From an uncultured Pseudomonadota bacterium (lineage in GTDB: Bacteria; Myxococcota_A; UBA796; GCA-2862545): a stretch of 64,000 bases of DNA. The translations under genes were made by a program, and so were the position numbers. Each line of letters opens with the position of its first letter. Positions within the stretch are counted from its first letter, which is position 1. The stretch spans positions 1 to 64,000 of the forward strand of contig CAJXTB010000006.1 of assembly GCA_913061235.1 (NCBI GenBank), given 5' to 3'. Of this stretch, positions 44,419 through 53,115 are shown one piece after another. A model generated the notes under the pieces. It had not been told where the DNA came from and searched no databases. It was given only the letters and a program-made list of their open reading frames with translations.

Positions 44419-45866
44419 GCAGCGGTCTCCTCTGACGGCATCTGGGCAGCCAACGCCTTGTAGCGTCGAACAACCAATACGGACACTGCAAGCCAGGCAA
44501 CGATAACGATAAGGTTCACTATGCCGAACCCACGATTGCCGAGCATCAGCCAGTTGGCACCGACGAAGACGATGCCGGCGCTGAGCACGTCTCCTAGGCG
44601 GACAAAGAAGGTGTCTACCGCTTGTTTGGCCTTGTACTTCTCGTTTCGGTCAGTGGGTAGCCACAGCATGCTCTTGGCGCTGTTCATCACCGAATAGTCG
44701 GTGCTGTTCTCAGCGGTCTTCAGCCAGCGAAGCACCATGAACCCAACGCCGGCGGCGGCTCCAGCGTAGACGCCGAATGCCACGATGGGCAGCATGAAGA
44801 CAAGGGGAGTAATGCCGAACCACTTGACCAAGCGGGACACGAACAGCGCTTGGAACAGGACTGCAAGAACGTTGACCCAGAAGAAGAAGTTGCCGTAGAA
44901 GGCACCGATCCACTTGCCTTTCCGCTTGTCGAAGATTTCCTCGCGGGTAGGCACCTCCTCACCCTCTGCCACGGCGAGGGTCTCGGCAAAGACCTCCCCA
45001 GCCGCTTCTTGGGCGTCCATCTGTAGGGTGATGGTCTCGCCGGCGGTCTCGACGACCACGCTGCCCAGCATGTACTCGCCAGTCGTATTCACAATGTTGA
45101 GCAGGATGAGCAAGATGGCGATGAGTCGGATGTATGGACGGGTCAGCACCAATAGGAACCCGTTGGGGCCCTCCAGAGGCTTCGGCGGTGGGCCCTGAGC
45201 GGACCATGTGGCGTTGGCCACCACGGTTAGAGCAAGGTGTGTGACGAGTAGTCCGGCCGCTACCTGCATGAGCGCGTACGGGCCTAGGCCGTCACCTAGA
45301 AAGCCAATTTCATAGCCCCAGATCTTCCCTTTGAAGAGCACAGAGGCAATGAAGCTGCCGGCAGCGGCTCCCCCCGTCATGCCGATTCCGACAATCGGGA
45401 ACAGACGCTCGCCTTGGTCCTTGTTGTACAGATCATTCGCCAGTGACCAGAACTGAGCAATCGTGGCAACGCTGAAAATGCCAACCCAAATGTAGTAGAC
45501 GACACCCAACCAGCTCGGCTCCGCAGAGACGCCGAGTAAGTAAAACCCCTGGAGGCAGGCGGTGAATGCGATCAGCGTGCCAGCGATGAGCTTTGGCCGG
45601 TCTACACGATTGGCCAGGTACCCGTAGGCCGGCACGAACAACATCAGCACACCGGCCTGGGCGGCGGCAGCGTAGGACTTCGGTTCGGCAGAACCACCCG
45701 CGAGAATGAGCGGTTCACGGACCGTCTTGAGGATGTAGTAGCTCACCATCAGCAAGAACAAGGACATCAGCATCAGCAACGCGTGCGAACCTTCGCCTGC
45801 CCGAACATCGGAAAAAATGCCGAGAGCGTAGTCAATGGGTGACTTTTTCTTGGTTGGTTCAGGCAT
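44415..45866 (-). CDS. Tlc/NTT-like nucleotide exchange transporter family protein
   Basis: The product is 483 aa with about 12 membrane helices. The N-terminus (VRAGEGSHALLMLMSLFL, then SYYILKTVREPLIL) and the late motif TDYSVMNSAKSMLWLPTDR with EKYKAKQAVDTFFVRLGD are those of the ATP:ADP antiporter (Tlc/Npt) family within the MFS. In intracellular parasites members import ATP. In free-living bacteria the substrates are mostly untested. A charged loop (about 275-315) is larger than in many relatives. It is the first gene of the four-gene operon. Its family suggests movement of nucleotides or phosphate compounds across the inner membrane, but direction and substrate are unknown. Confidence 0.85.
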   Translation of the reverse strand: MPEPTKKKSPIDYALGIFSDVRAGEGSHALLMLMSLFLLMVSYYILKTVREPLILAGGSAEPKSYAAAAQAGVLMLFVPAYGYLANRVDRPKLIAGTLIAFTACLQGFYLLGVSAEPSWLGVVYYIWVGIFSVATIAQFWSLANDLYNKDQGERLFPIVGIGMTGGAAAGSFIASVLFKGKIWGYEIGFLGDGLGPYALMQVAAGLLVTHLALTVVANATWSAQGPPPKPLEGPNGFLLVLTRPYIRLIAILLILLNIVNTTGEYMLGSVVVETAGETITLQMDAQEAAGEVFAETLAVAEGEEVPTREEIFDKRKGKWIGAFYGNFFFWVNVLAVLFQALFVSRLVKWFGITPLVFMLPIVAFGVYAGAAAGVGFMVLRWLKTAENSTDYSVMNSAKSMLWLPTDRNEKYKAKQAVDTFFVRLGDVLSAGIVFVGANWLMLGNRGFGIVNLIVIVAWLAVSVLVVRRYKALAAQMPSEETAA

Positions 45867-46040
45867 TGGAAGGTCCCTTTTGTTCGCGCGGTCATACCAC
45901 GCGGTTCTGTGAGAGCTTGCATCACGGGAACTAGCGAATTTCCCGTGACAGAGGCACGTTGGGTACCCCTCAGCTCGTCAGAGACCTGAGAATGGCAGGA
46001 CCGGCGGCGTCAATACGCGCCTCAGCACGCCCTAGTTACA
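45867..46040. promoter_or_regulatory. Transporter-operon leader with 9-bp inverted repeat
   Basis: TCACGGGAA (45922-45930) and TTCCCGTGA (45940-45948) form a perfect inverted repeat with a nine-base loop, 56 bases upstream of the transporter start and 93 bases past the stop of the giant kinase. It could be an operator for the transporter operon or the transcript end of the kinase. No U-tract follows on the minus strand, so an operator is somewhat more likely. Confidence 0.45.
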
Positions 46041-49000
46041 TCAGTCCGACGGCGGTGGGATGGTGCGAACGGCGGTGCGAGCCAGCGCAGGCCAGCGTTC
46101 TTTGAGGAAGGTACGCCCTTCTTGTAGCGGCAGACTGCCGGCGATGCTGCGCGCGAGGGACATCCCTGTACGCAGATGACGGGCGCGGTCGCTCTCGTCT
46201 GTGCACACTTGAACGAGCTCGTGGTGACAGCAGAGCTGGAAGAAGCGGTATCCGTGGGTTTGAGCGATTCCGAGCGCCTTGTTGAGCCCTTCCTGCGCAC
46301 TTGGAATGTCTCCGAGTGCAGCGTACGCTTGTCCCCGGGCAAGCTCCGCTCGGACCTGTAGGTGTGGCCACTGACGAACTCGGTCTTCTTCCTTCTCCAG
46401 CAACTCTCTGGCTTCTGCGCTGCGGCCCAGCAGCGCCAAGGCATGGGCACGCCACGCTTCGGCCTGGGGCGTGATGCCTTCGGAGTCATGCTGTGCCAGC
46501 ATTGGCCACAGGCGGTCGAGAATGCGCAGTGCGTGGGCTGGACGGTTGTCTGCCAAGGCAATGCGAGCTCGCAAGGCAAGGGCAGTCACCTCGTCTTCGG
46601 ATTGACCCAGCTTGCGGACCAACCGGAGAGCTTCGGTGGCGTTCTGCTCGGCTTCGCGAGTGCGGCCCAGCTCGAGCAAGACGTTGGTTCGGTACACCAA
46701 GCCCAAGGCAATACCGTGTGGATGGTCGACTTCGCGCGCTTGGGCCACGGTGAGCTCCGACAGTCCCAGTGCCTTGCTCAAGATACCGCTCGATAGATAC
46801 AGTTCGACGAGGTTCACTCGAGCGATAGCCAGCGCGTCTAGCATTCCTAGCTCGCCGAACAGGGAGGCGGACTGTTCGAGGTGGCTTCGGGCTTGTGCTG
46901 TGGCGCCCTCGCAGACCGCTAGGATTCCCAGGCCGTTGTAGCCAAAGCCCAATGCTCGGTCGTCACCGGCCGCTTGTGCGCTGGAGACCACGTCATTCCA
47001 CATCTGCTCGGCACCTGCGAGGTCGCCTTTGGCCCAGACCAACGCGCCCAGGTGATACAGCGGCATGGGGCGTAGGGACTCTTCACCGGCTTCGTCTGCA
47101 CGGCTTAGAGCGCGCCGTAGTGCGGCTTCAGCCTGTTCATTCTGCCCTTGATTGCGCAGTTGGTTGCCGTACTCGGCGTAGACGCGCGCTTGCAGAGCAG
47201 GGTTCGGGACCACGTCTGCCAGGGCTCTCGCGCGCTCGGCGGAGACCAGTGCTCCCTTCCAATTACCAAGGTGAAACCGTGTTAGCGAGCGAGCCAAGTG
47301 GAGTTCGGACAAGGTGGCGTCTGCGTGGTCGAGCAGCATCAAGGGGCGAGCAGTGGGCTCGAGCTTGAGTGCTCGGTCAATGAACACCATCGCTTCTTCG
47401 TGCAAGCTTCGTCTCAAGTGACGTCGCGCTGTCTGCATCAGGAAAGCGTAGGCCTTGGGTGCGAGACCTGCCTGTTCGAATTGGTAGGCCAGTTCCTCGA
47501 CAATGACCGCGGGCTGCTCACGGTACTGGCGCTCTAGCACCTCGCCTAGGCGCTGATGTTGCGTCTGGCGCATCTCTGGAGACATTCTCTCGAGAAGTAC
47601 GTCCCGAACTCGGCCCTGAGCGAGCTCGTACGACTCTTCTTCACCGTCGCGTCGTTCTTCCACCAAGCCGGCTTCTTCGAGAACGTCGATAGCGTCGAGC
47701 ACGCTGTCTTCGTCGAGACTGAGTGTGCCCAGGAGTGCGTCGACATCTAGGCGACGCCTGGAGATGGCGAGGGTCTGGGCAACACGTTCGGCGTCGGTGG
47801 GTAGGTGTCGTAGACGTTCCCGAATCGCGTCTCGCAGCGACGTTGGAATCGGTAGGCGCGACCGTGTAATCTCAGTAGGATCGAGGGTAATGCGCCACTT
47901 ACCGTCTTCCTTGACCAGCACATGTTCGTCGACCAAGCCGCGCATCATGTCGGCAATGAACGCGGGACTTCCGCCCGACTCCAAGTGCAGACGCTTGGCG
48001 AGGGTTCGTGTCCGCATGTCATTGGGCAGCATGGCGAGCAGCAGCTCTTCCACTTCAGAGCTTCCCAATGCGCCGATCTCGACGGGAATGACAGCGTCGA
48101 TATCTTCGAGACGACGCTCGGAGGTCGCGGTGTCTGTGTCGTGGCCCAACAGGAACACGACCTGCTCACTCTGCAGCTCCAAGGTGTTGCGAATTAGGTA
48201 CTCGAGAAGCTCGCCAGTCGCGGGGTCGGCGTTCTCAAGGTCGTCGAGAACGATGACCACGGGTGCTCTGGACACCACCAAGTCTCGAAACGCCCGGATG
48301 ACGGGGTAGCGTTCGCGCACAACGCCGTCGTCTACGCTGCCGAGGACCTGCTCGAGGACGGCGGGCTTGTCGTCTCCGACGAGTGCTCGGTAAACACCGA
48401 TAAACGCACCGAACGGCCTGTCTTGCTTGCGGCATCTACCGCGTGCCACCACCAGACCGAGGCGGCGGGCATGTTTGACAGACTGTTCGAGCAGACGCGA
48501 CTTGCCCATGCCCGTTGCGCCCTTGAGCAGCAGGGCGTTGCCAATTCCGTTCTGGCTGAGGTCGTCGACGGAGTCTCGTAGTCGCGCGGACTGCAAGGTG
48601 CGGCCCACTGTCTTGGGGGGCCAAGCCTCTTCGGTGTCGGTGTGTTGGGGGTCACCGAGGATGTGCAGCAGGTGAGCGCTTGAGGCGAAGCGCGCGGCTG
48701 GGTCTTTTGCGAGCAGGCGCATGCAGATGCGGTCGAGGTGCGGCGGTACCAACGGCTCGACTTCTCGCGGCGGGCGTGGCATCTCGTTGAGGTGCTTCTC
48801 GAGGTAGCCGTGCAGGTTGCGCGCGGTGAACGGGCGTTGACCCGTGAGGACCAAGTACAGCACTGCCCCGAGCGAGTACAGGTCCGCGCGGGCGTCGACG
48901 GCCTCGCCTTTGATCTGTTCGGGGCTGATGTAGGCGACGGTGCCAATCATCTCGCCGTGGCGAGTGAGGTCTGCACCCAAGTCTTTGACCACACCAAAGT

Positions 49001-49496
49001 CCATGAGCTTCGTGTTGCCTTCGCTGTCGACCATGATGTTCGACGGGGTCACGTCTCGGTGTACGAGGCCTCGGTCGTGGGCGTATGCGAGTGCGCGAGT
49101 CACCTGGATGAGCATGTTGTTGGCTTTTTCGAAGCGCACTTTGGGCGATTCGGTGCGCCACACTTCTGTGGCTTCCTTCAACACCATGCCGTCGAGTAGC
49201 TCCATGGTGAACCATGGTCGATGCTGATGCACACCCCACTCGAACACCCTGAGAATGTTCGGATGAGACAGGCGGGACAGGGCACGGAATTCTCGTCGAA
49301 AACGAGTCTGCGCCTCGGCCACGTCGTCCAATGGCAACAGCAGCTTCATGGCGCGCGTGGAGTCGTCACGGACGTCGCGCACCGCGATGACGCTCGCCAT
49401 GCCTCCTCGTGCAACACGATGGAGAACTTCGTATTCGCCGATGCGGTCTCCGGTGGACACGCCGCCAGCGCTGTTTGGAACCTCGTTCAATGGCAT
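46041..49496 (-). CDS. Ser/Thr kinase fused to AAA ATPase and TPR (1151 aa)
   Basis: The kinase domain (about 20-282) has K51 (AMKLLL), HRDVTPSN (D148, with the usual catalytic-loop Lys replaced by Thr, as is common in myxobacterial kinases), DFG (166-168) and SPEQ. The Gly loop reads ARGGMAS, with Ala for the first Gly. The NTPase has Walker A GATGMGKS (326-333) and Walker B VVIVLDDLEN. Long TPR-type helices fill the last 550 residues. It is cytoplasmic, with no membrane helix. It diverges from a PP2C phosphatase gene across 120 bases, so kinase and phosphatase may be controlled together. Confidence 0.93.
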   Translation of the reverse strand: MPLNEVPNSAGGVSTGDRIGEYEVLHRVARGGMASVIAVRDVRDDSTRAMKLLLPLDDVAEAQTRFRREFRALSRLSHPNILRVFEWGVHQHRPWFTMELLDGMVLKEATEVWRTESPKVRFEKANNMLIQVTRALAYAHDRGLVHRDVTPSNIMVDSEGNTKLMDFGVVKDLGADLTRHGEMIGTVAYISPEQIKGEAVDARADLYSLGAVLYLVLTGQRPFTARNLHGYLEKHLNEMPRPPREVEPLVPPHLDRICMRLLAKDPAARFASSAHLLHILGDPQHTDTEEAWPPKTVGRTLQSARLRDSVDDLSQNGIGNALLLKGATGMGKSRLLEQSVKHARRLGLVVARGRCRKQDRPFGAFIGVYRALVGDDKPAVLEQVLGSVDDGVVRERYPVIRAFRDLVVSRAPVVIVLDDLENADPATGELLEYLIRNTLELQSEQVVFLLGHDTDTATSERRLEDIDAVIPVEIGALGSSEVEELLLAMLPNDMRTRTLAKRLHLESGGSPAFIADMMRGLVDEHVLVKEDGKWRITLDPTEITRSRLPIPTSLRDAIRERLRHLPTDAERVAQTLAISRRRLDVDALLGTLSLDEDSVLDAIDVLEEAGLVEERRDGEEESYELAQGRVRDVLLERMSPEMRQTQHQRLGEVLERQYREQPAVIVEELAYQFEQAGLAPKAYAFLMQTARRHLRRSLHEEAMVFIDRALKLEPTARPLMLLDHADATLSELHLARSLTRFHLGNWKGALVSAERARALADVVPNPALQARVYAEYGNQLRNQGQNEQAEAALRRALSRADEAGEESLRPMPLYHLGALVWAKGDLAGAEQMWNDVVSSAQAAGDDRALGFGYNGLGILAVCEGATAQARSHLEQSASLFGELGMLDALAIARVNLVELYLSSGILSKALGLSELTVAQAREVDHPHGIALGLVYRTNVLLELGRTREAEQNATEALRLVRKLGQSEDEVTALALRARIALADNRPAHALRILDRLWPMLAQHDSEGITPQAEAWRAHALALLGRSAEARELLEKEEDRVRQWPHLQVRAELARGQAYAALGDIPSAQEGLNKALGIAQTHGYRFFQLCCHHELVQVCTDESDRARHLRTGMSLARSIAGSLPLQEGRTFLKERWPALARTAVRTIPPPSD

Positions 49497-49563
49497 TGGG
49501 GGCCGTGCGTCTCCGGTTGAGCCGTTCGATGGACAGGCCTGGTCCTACCCCTCGCGCAGCAAG

Positions 49564-49575
49564 GCACTATAGTGC
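49564..49575. promoter_or_regulatory. 12-bp palindrome in the kinase/phosphatase divergent region
   Basis: GCACTATAGTGC is a perfect palindrome in the 120-base spacer between the divergent giant kinase and PP2C genes. It contains TATAGT and is followed by GATAAT (49577-49582), both -10-like. It could be a shared operator overlapping a promoter. No clear -35 was seen. Confidence 0.4.
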
Positions 49576-49616
49576 AGATAATTGTAGCTGACCGGATGGT
49601 CGGCGTGAGGATTGTC

Positions 49617-50378
49617 ATGCAGCTTGAAAGCTACGCCTGCACCGATGCAGGGCCTGTCCGCGAACAAAACGAAGATTCGTTTCTTGTAGATAAGGAGACC
49701 GGAATCTTCGTTGTTGCTGATGGAATGGGCGGACACGCCGCCGGGGAAGTCGCCTCTCTGATGGCCGTGGAGACGATTCACAGCATTCTGGTCGGACGCG
49801 AAGACCCAGACGAGACGCGTTTGGTGCGCGACGTTGAAGAGATCGATGAATCTGACCGCCTGCGCGAGCGCTTGCGCTACGCAATGAACCAGGCGTCCAT
49901 TTCGATCCGTCGCGAATCTGAGAGCCGTCCCGAGACCCGCGGCATGGGAACCACGGTGGTTGTGCTGGTGGTCGAAGGTGACCATGCGCACCTGGCTCAC
50001 GTTGGGGACTCCCGTGCCTATCTGTACCGGAATGGTCGCCTTGTGCGGCTCACCCGGGACCACAGCGTTGTGCAGCAAGAGATCGACGCCGGTCGTCTCA
50101 CCCCGGAGCTGGCGCGTCTCGTGTCGCGTCGTCACGTGCTGACCCAGTCCGTTGGCTTTCACGGACCTGTTGAGCCGGACACCACAACGCGCATCTTGGA
50201 GCCAGGTGACCTATTCATTCTGTGCTCGGACGGCTTGACCGACCCCCTCGATGACGACTCCATCGCCGGTATCATCGCCAACACCGCCTTCGAGTTGCTC
50301 GCGGACAAGCTCACTGAAGAGGCTCTCAAAGCCGGCGGTGAAGACAACGTCACAGTGATGGTTGTTGGCGTTCAGTGA
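49617..50378 (+). CDS. PP2C-family protein phosphatase (Stp1/PrpC type)
   Basis: I use the ATG at 49617 (AGG six bases upstream), giving 253 aa. This metal-dependent Ser/Thr phosphatase has all family motifs: NEDSF (E19-D20), VADGMGGHAAGE (D35), GMGTTVV, AHVGDSRAYLYR, CSDGLTD and GGEDNVTV. It is cytoplasmic and expected to reverse phosphorylation by the kinases of this region. The downstream small membrane protein starts at a GTG overlapping its stop (GTGA). Confidence 0.95.
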   Translation: MQLESYACTDAGPVREQNEDSFLVDKETGIFVVADGMGGHAAGEVASLMAVETIHSILVGREDPDETRLVRDVEEIDESDRLRERLRYAMNQASISIRRESESRPETRGMGTTVVVLVVEGDHAHLAHVGDSRAYLYRNGRLVRLTRDHSVVQQEIDAGRLTPELARLVSRRHVLTQSVGFHGPVEPDTTTRILEPGDLFILCSDGLTDPLDDDSIAGIIANTAFELLADKLTEEALKAGGEDNVTVMVVGVQ

Positions 50379-50659
50379 ACCTGCGTGTTGATGTCAGCGA
50401 CCTACACGCGCTGATCGCTCTGGTGTGTGGCGGCGTGTCCGTGCTGTTCACCTTGGGGTGCTTGGTCGGAGCCATCAACGACAACGGCAAGGTCATGCCC
50501 ATCGCCATTGGCGGGGCCATTGCGGTCGCCATGTGGTGCGGCCTGTTTGCGCTGGTCCTTCGTGGGACTCTGTTCACGCGGGTGGCGGCAGCGCTGGGCT
50601 TGGTGGGGGCGTCCCTGGCGGTGGGGGTTGGCAGCTGTGCGGCCGCGATTCACTGGTAG
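50375..50659 (+). CDS. Small membrane protein, 94 aa, three TM helices
   Basis: It starts with GTG overlapping the phosphatase stop (GTGA at 50375-50378). Three hydrophobic segments (about 11-33, 41-63, 69-91) leave very short loops. It has no known family. Coupling to PP2C suggests it may tether or tune the phosphatase at the membrane, which is inference. Confidence 0.65.
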   Translation: MNLRVDVSDLHALIALVCGGVSVLFTLGCLVGAINDNGKVMPIAIGGAIAVAMWCGLFALVLRGTLFTRVAAALGLVGASLAVGVGSCAAAIHW

Positions 50660-50774
50660 GTACCTGCACTGCGCTTCAATACCGGGGTGACAGGATGCCA
50701 TTGCCTAGACGACGGCATTGGCGTCTGTGGGAGGCGTCGTGTCCGGTTATGACAGAAGCCATCGAGGGGATGTG

Positions 50775-52007
50775 ATGCGCTTATTTACCGTGCTAACTGG
50801 ATTATTTGTTGCATGTGGGCCATCCTCGGATGTACGGACCTCACAAATGGAGCAACCCATGCAGTCAACCGTGACGCAGGCATTGAAGATGAGTGGTGAC
50901 GCTGTTGTAGTAGAGCGGCTGGAGGACCAATCCAGTCGTGTGCGGCGTCTCGATGCAGGTGGTGCGGAGGCTTGGTCCAGCCCGGTGGAAGGACAGGTGA
51001 ATCTGGGTCTTGGCGCTTTGTATTCTGGCGTTGACTCGGTAGTTGCGCTCTCTGCCGACGCAGAGACGATTCGGGTCACTCAGTTGTCCGCTGTCTCTGG
51101 AGCTAGTGACTGGTCTGCTACGATTCCCGCCACCCTTGTGCCGGGTTCGACAGGGCTACCGGCGACGGTTGCAGGTTCCTCCATGGCTGTAATCGTGGCT
51201 CAAGAAAGCTCAGTTTGGGGTGTTGACCGGGCGAACGGGGTGGTGTGGTCACACGAAAACTTGCCTGTGGATGGCGCATCTCGGCGTGTGGAGGCCATTG
51301 GACCATGGGTTGCCGCTCTGGATACACAACGTTTGCGCGTTTGGAGCGTCACGGGCGAGTCGGTGCTGGATGAAGCTACTTATGCGAACGCGCAGGTCGT
51401 GCTTGCTGACCGCGTATTGTGGCGAGGGACCGACCGCGTCAGCCGAGGTTGGACCCCTCAATCCGGAGCGCAGACCATCGAGCTGCCGGGTCGGCTTCGT
51501 CCTGGAGGTTGGTCGCTGCCGGACGGCTCGGTGGTGGTTGCGCTGCATGGCGTTGACGGTGGAATCGCCTTGGCTCGCATTCAACCCGACCTTTCTCTGG
51601 CATGGGTCTCTCCGGTTCAAGGGGAAGGGTTCGTAGGAGAGGGGACGGCGTCGACTGGGAGTGGTCGCGTTCCGTTTGTCGTTCAGGCGGAGGGCGGACA
51701 GCATCGTGTGGTCGCCGTGAGCGTGGCGACAGGTGAGGTGACGTCGGGTGAAGCGGTACGTCTTCCTTCATTGATTGATATGGAGCGTCGCGGTGGGCCG
51801 GCGCTCGCTGGTCTTGTTGGTGATCGTCATGCGTTGGTGCTGTCTTCGGAGAGCGTGGTGGCGATGTCTTCCGAGCCTGTTGCGGGGCTGAGCCTCTATG
51901 GTGAGCGCGTCACAGTGTGGAGTACGACCGAATCCACGTTTCAGCCACTTCTACAACCCGGTGATCCCTCCGTTTTTGGATGGAACATTGCCGACTCTGG
52001 CGAATAA
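50775..52007 (+). CDS. Lipoprotein beta-propeller
   Basis: I start at the ATG 50775 (GAGGGG five bases upstream), giving 410 aa with lipobox LFVAC. The mature part is a run of PQQ/WD-like blades (VWGVDRANGVVWSHENLP, RVWSVTGESVLDEATY, AVSVATGEVTSGEAV) forming a seven- or eight-bladed propeller likely to bind a protein partner outside the cytoplasm. No metal or cofactor residues were seen. It lies 115 bases after the small membrane protein and 47 bases before the interrupted glycine-zipper gene, all on the plus strand. Confidence 0.75.
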   Translation: MRLFTVLTGLFVACGPSSDVRTSQMEQPMQSTVTQALKMSGDAVVVERLEDQSSRVRRLDAGGAEAWSSPVEGQVNLGLGALYSGVDSVVALSADAETIRVTQLSAVSGASDWSATIPATLVPGSTGLPATVAGSSMAVIVAQESSVWGVDRANGVVWSHENLPVDGASRRVEAIGPWVAALDTQRLRVWSVTGESVLDEATYANAQVVLADRVLWRGTDRVSRGWTPQSGAQTIELPGRLRPGGWSLPDGSVVVALHGVDGGIALARIQPDLSLAWVSPVQGEGFVGEGTASTGSGRVPFVVQAEGGQHRVVAVSVATGEVTSGEAVRLPSLIDMERRGGPALAGLVGDRHALVLSSESVVAMSSEPVAGLSLYGERVTVWSTTESTFQPLLQPGDPSVFGWNIADSGE

Positions 52008-52054
52008 GATTACCGTTGGGGAGGTGCGTTTCTCATCGCATCATGGAGGTTTGT

Positions 52055-53113
52055 ATGGGTGGTCCAGGTCAAGAGGTGGCGCCGCAGGTCGCGCCCGTTC
52101 AAGAGCCAGCAACATCACGGTTTGAAGACGCAGGCGATGCCTACGACCAGATTCAACCCTTCCTAGAAGCTCAGTTTGACTAACGTGAAAGCGGTATTGA
52201 CTACATCTGCAATGAGCTAGGCAATGTCGACTCTCCGTCGTTGGCCGAAAGCCTGCTCAAGTCCGGACTGAAGATTGGTTTGGGAGCCGCCGCCGGTGCT
52301 CTTGGTGCTTCCACAGGAGGGCTGGGCTGGGTGGCACTCGGTGCGATTGGAACCGGCTTTGCCGTCGGAAGCGAAATCGTAGATGCGGTTTTCAGCGGAA
52401 ATAGCGCGCCTGGGGGCGTCGAAGGCTACCGCCTCGGCCGGAAGAACACCCTGTTTGACATGAAGGCTCGTGAAGGTTCGAAGCTCCGTGTTCAGTTGAA
52501 CAATGCAAGCCCGGAGCAGTGGGACCAAGCCTACACCGACTACCAGAACAACCAGCGAAATGTCGGTCTCCAGCAGTTGGAAAAGAACTCCACCTTGGAC
52601 GGATGGATGAACGCAATGAGCGCGACTCATTCTGGTACCGGTGGTTCGATCGGCGAAGGCAGTGAGGGCTCGTTGGACGCCACCACGGGTCGTCTGTACA
52701 TCTTTGGGCGGGTTTCGCGCGACAGCAATAATGAGAACGTCTCTATACAGTTGTACTCTGCGCAGATGGATGGTTTGGACAACAATGAGCTGCGCAGTGA
52801 ATACCTGGGTCGGTCAATCGGAGATATCGGTTGTTTCGTAGACCTACACTTGCAGAGCGGAATGATTGCCGGCGCGCTGATCATGAACTCTGGTGGCGAC
52901 CAGATTGGTCTTCAGGGATCTGACCTGTTCAAGATGCAGGTTGCCTGGATGTCGACTGAAAACGATGGTGAGTCCTTCTCCCGAGAGAATGCCCCGCCAA
53001 GCCAGTGGACCGAAGGCGCCAATCGCATCAAGGGTATTCTAAACAATAGTCCGCTCCGTAGCTTTGGCCTGTCCAGCATTGATGGTGGCGGTGGGCTGGG
53101 CATCTTCAACTAG
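52055..53113 (+). pseudogene. Glycine-zipper protein gene interrupted by an in-frame TAA
   Basis: GGAGGT lies five bases before the ATG at 52055 (MGGPGQEVAPQ). That frame codes for 42 residues ending QPFLEAQFD, then meets TAA at 52181-52183. The same frame then continues without another stop for 309 codons (RESGIDYICNELGN...) to 53113. A glycine-zipper hydrophobic stretch (GAAAGALGASTGGLGW region, 52289-52330) and a soluble beta-rich domain follow. The only later start is a TTG at 52241 with no ribosome site. A single base change (for example CAA to TAA) explains it best. Readthrough, a sequencing error or restart at TTG are alternatives. Intact, it would be 352 aa, with no known family; the zipper suggests membrane insertion. 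Confidence 0.65.
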
Positions 53114-53115
53114 TT

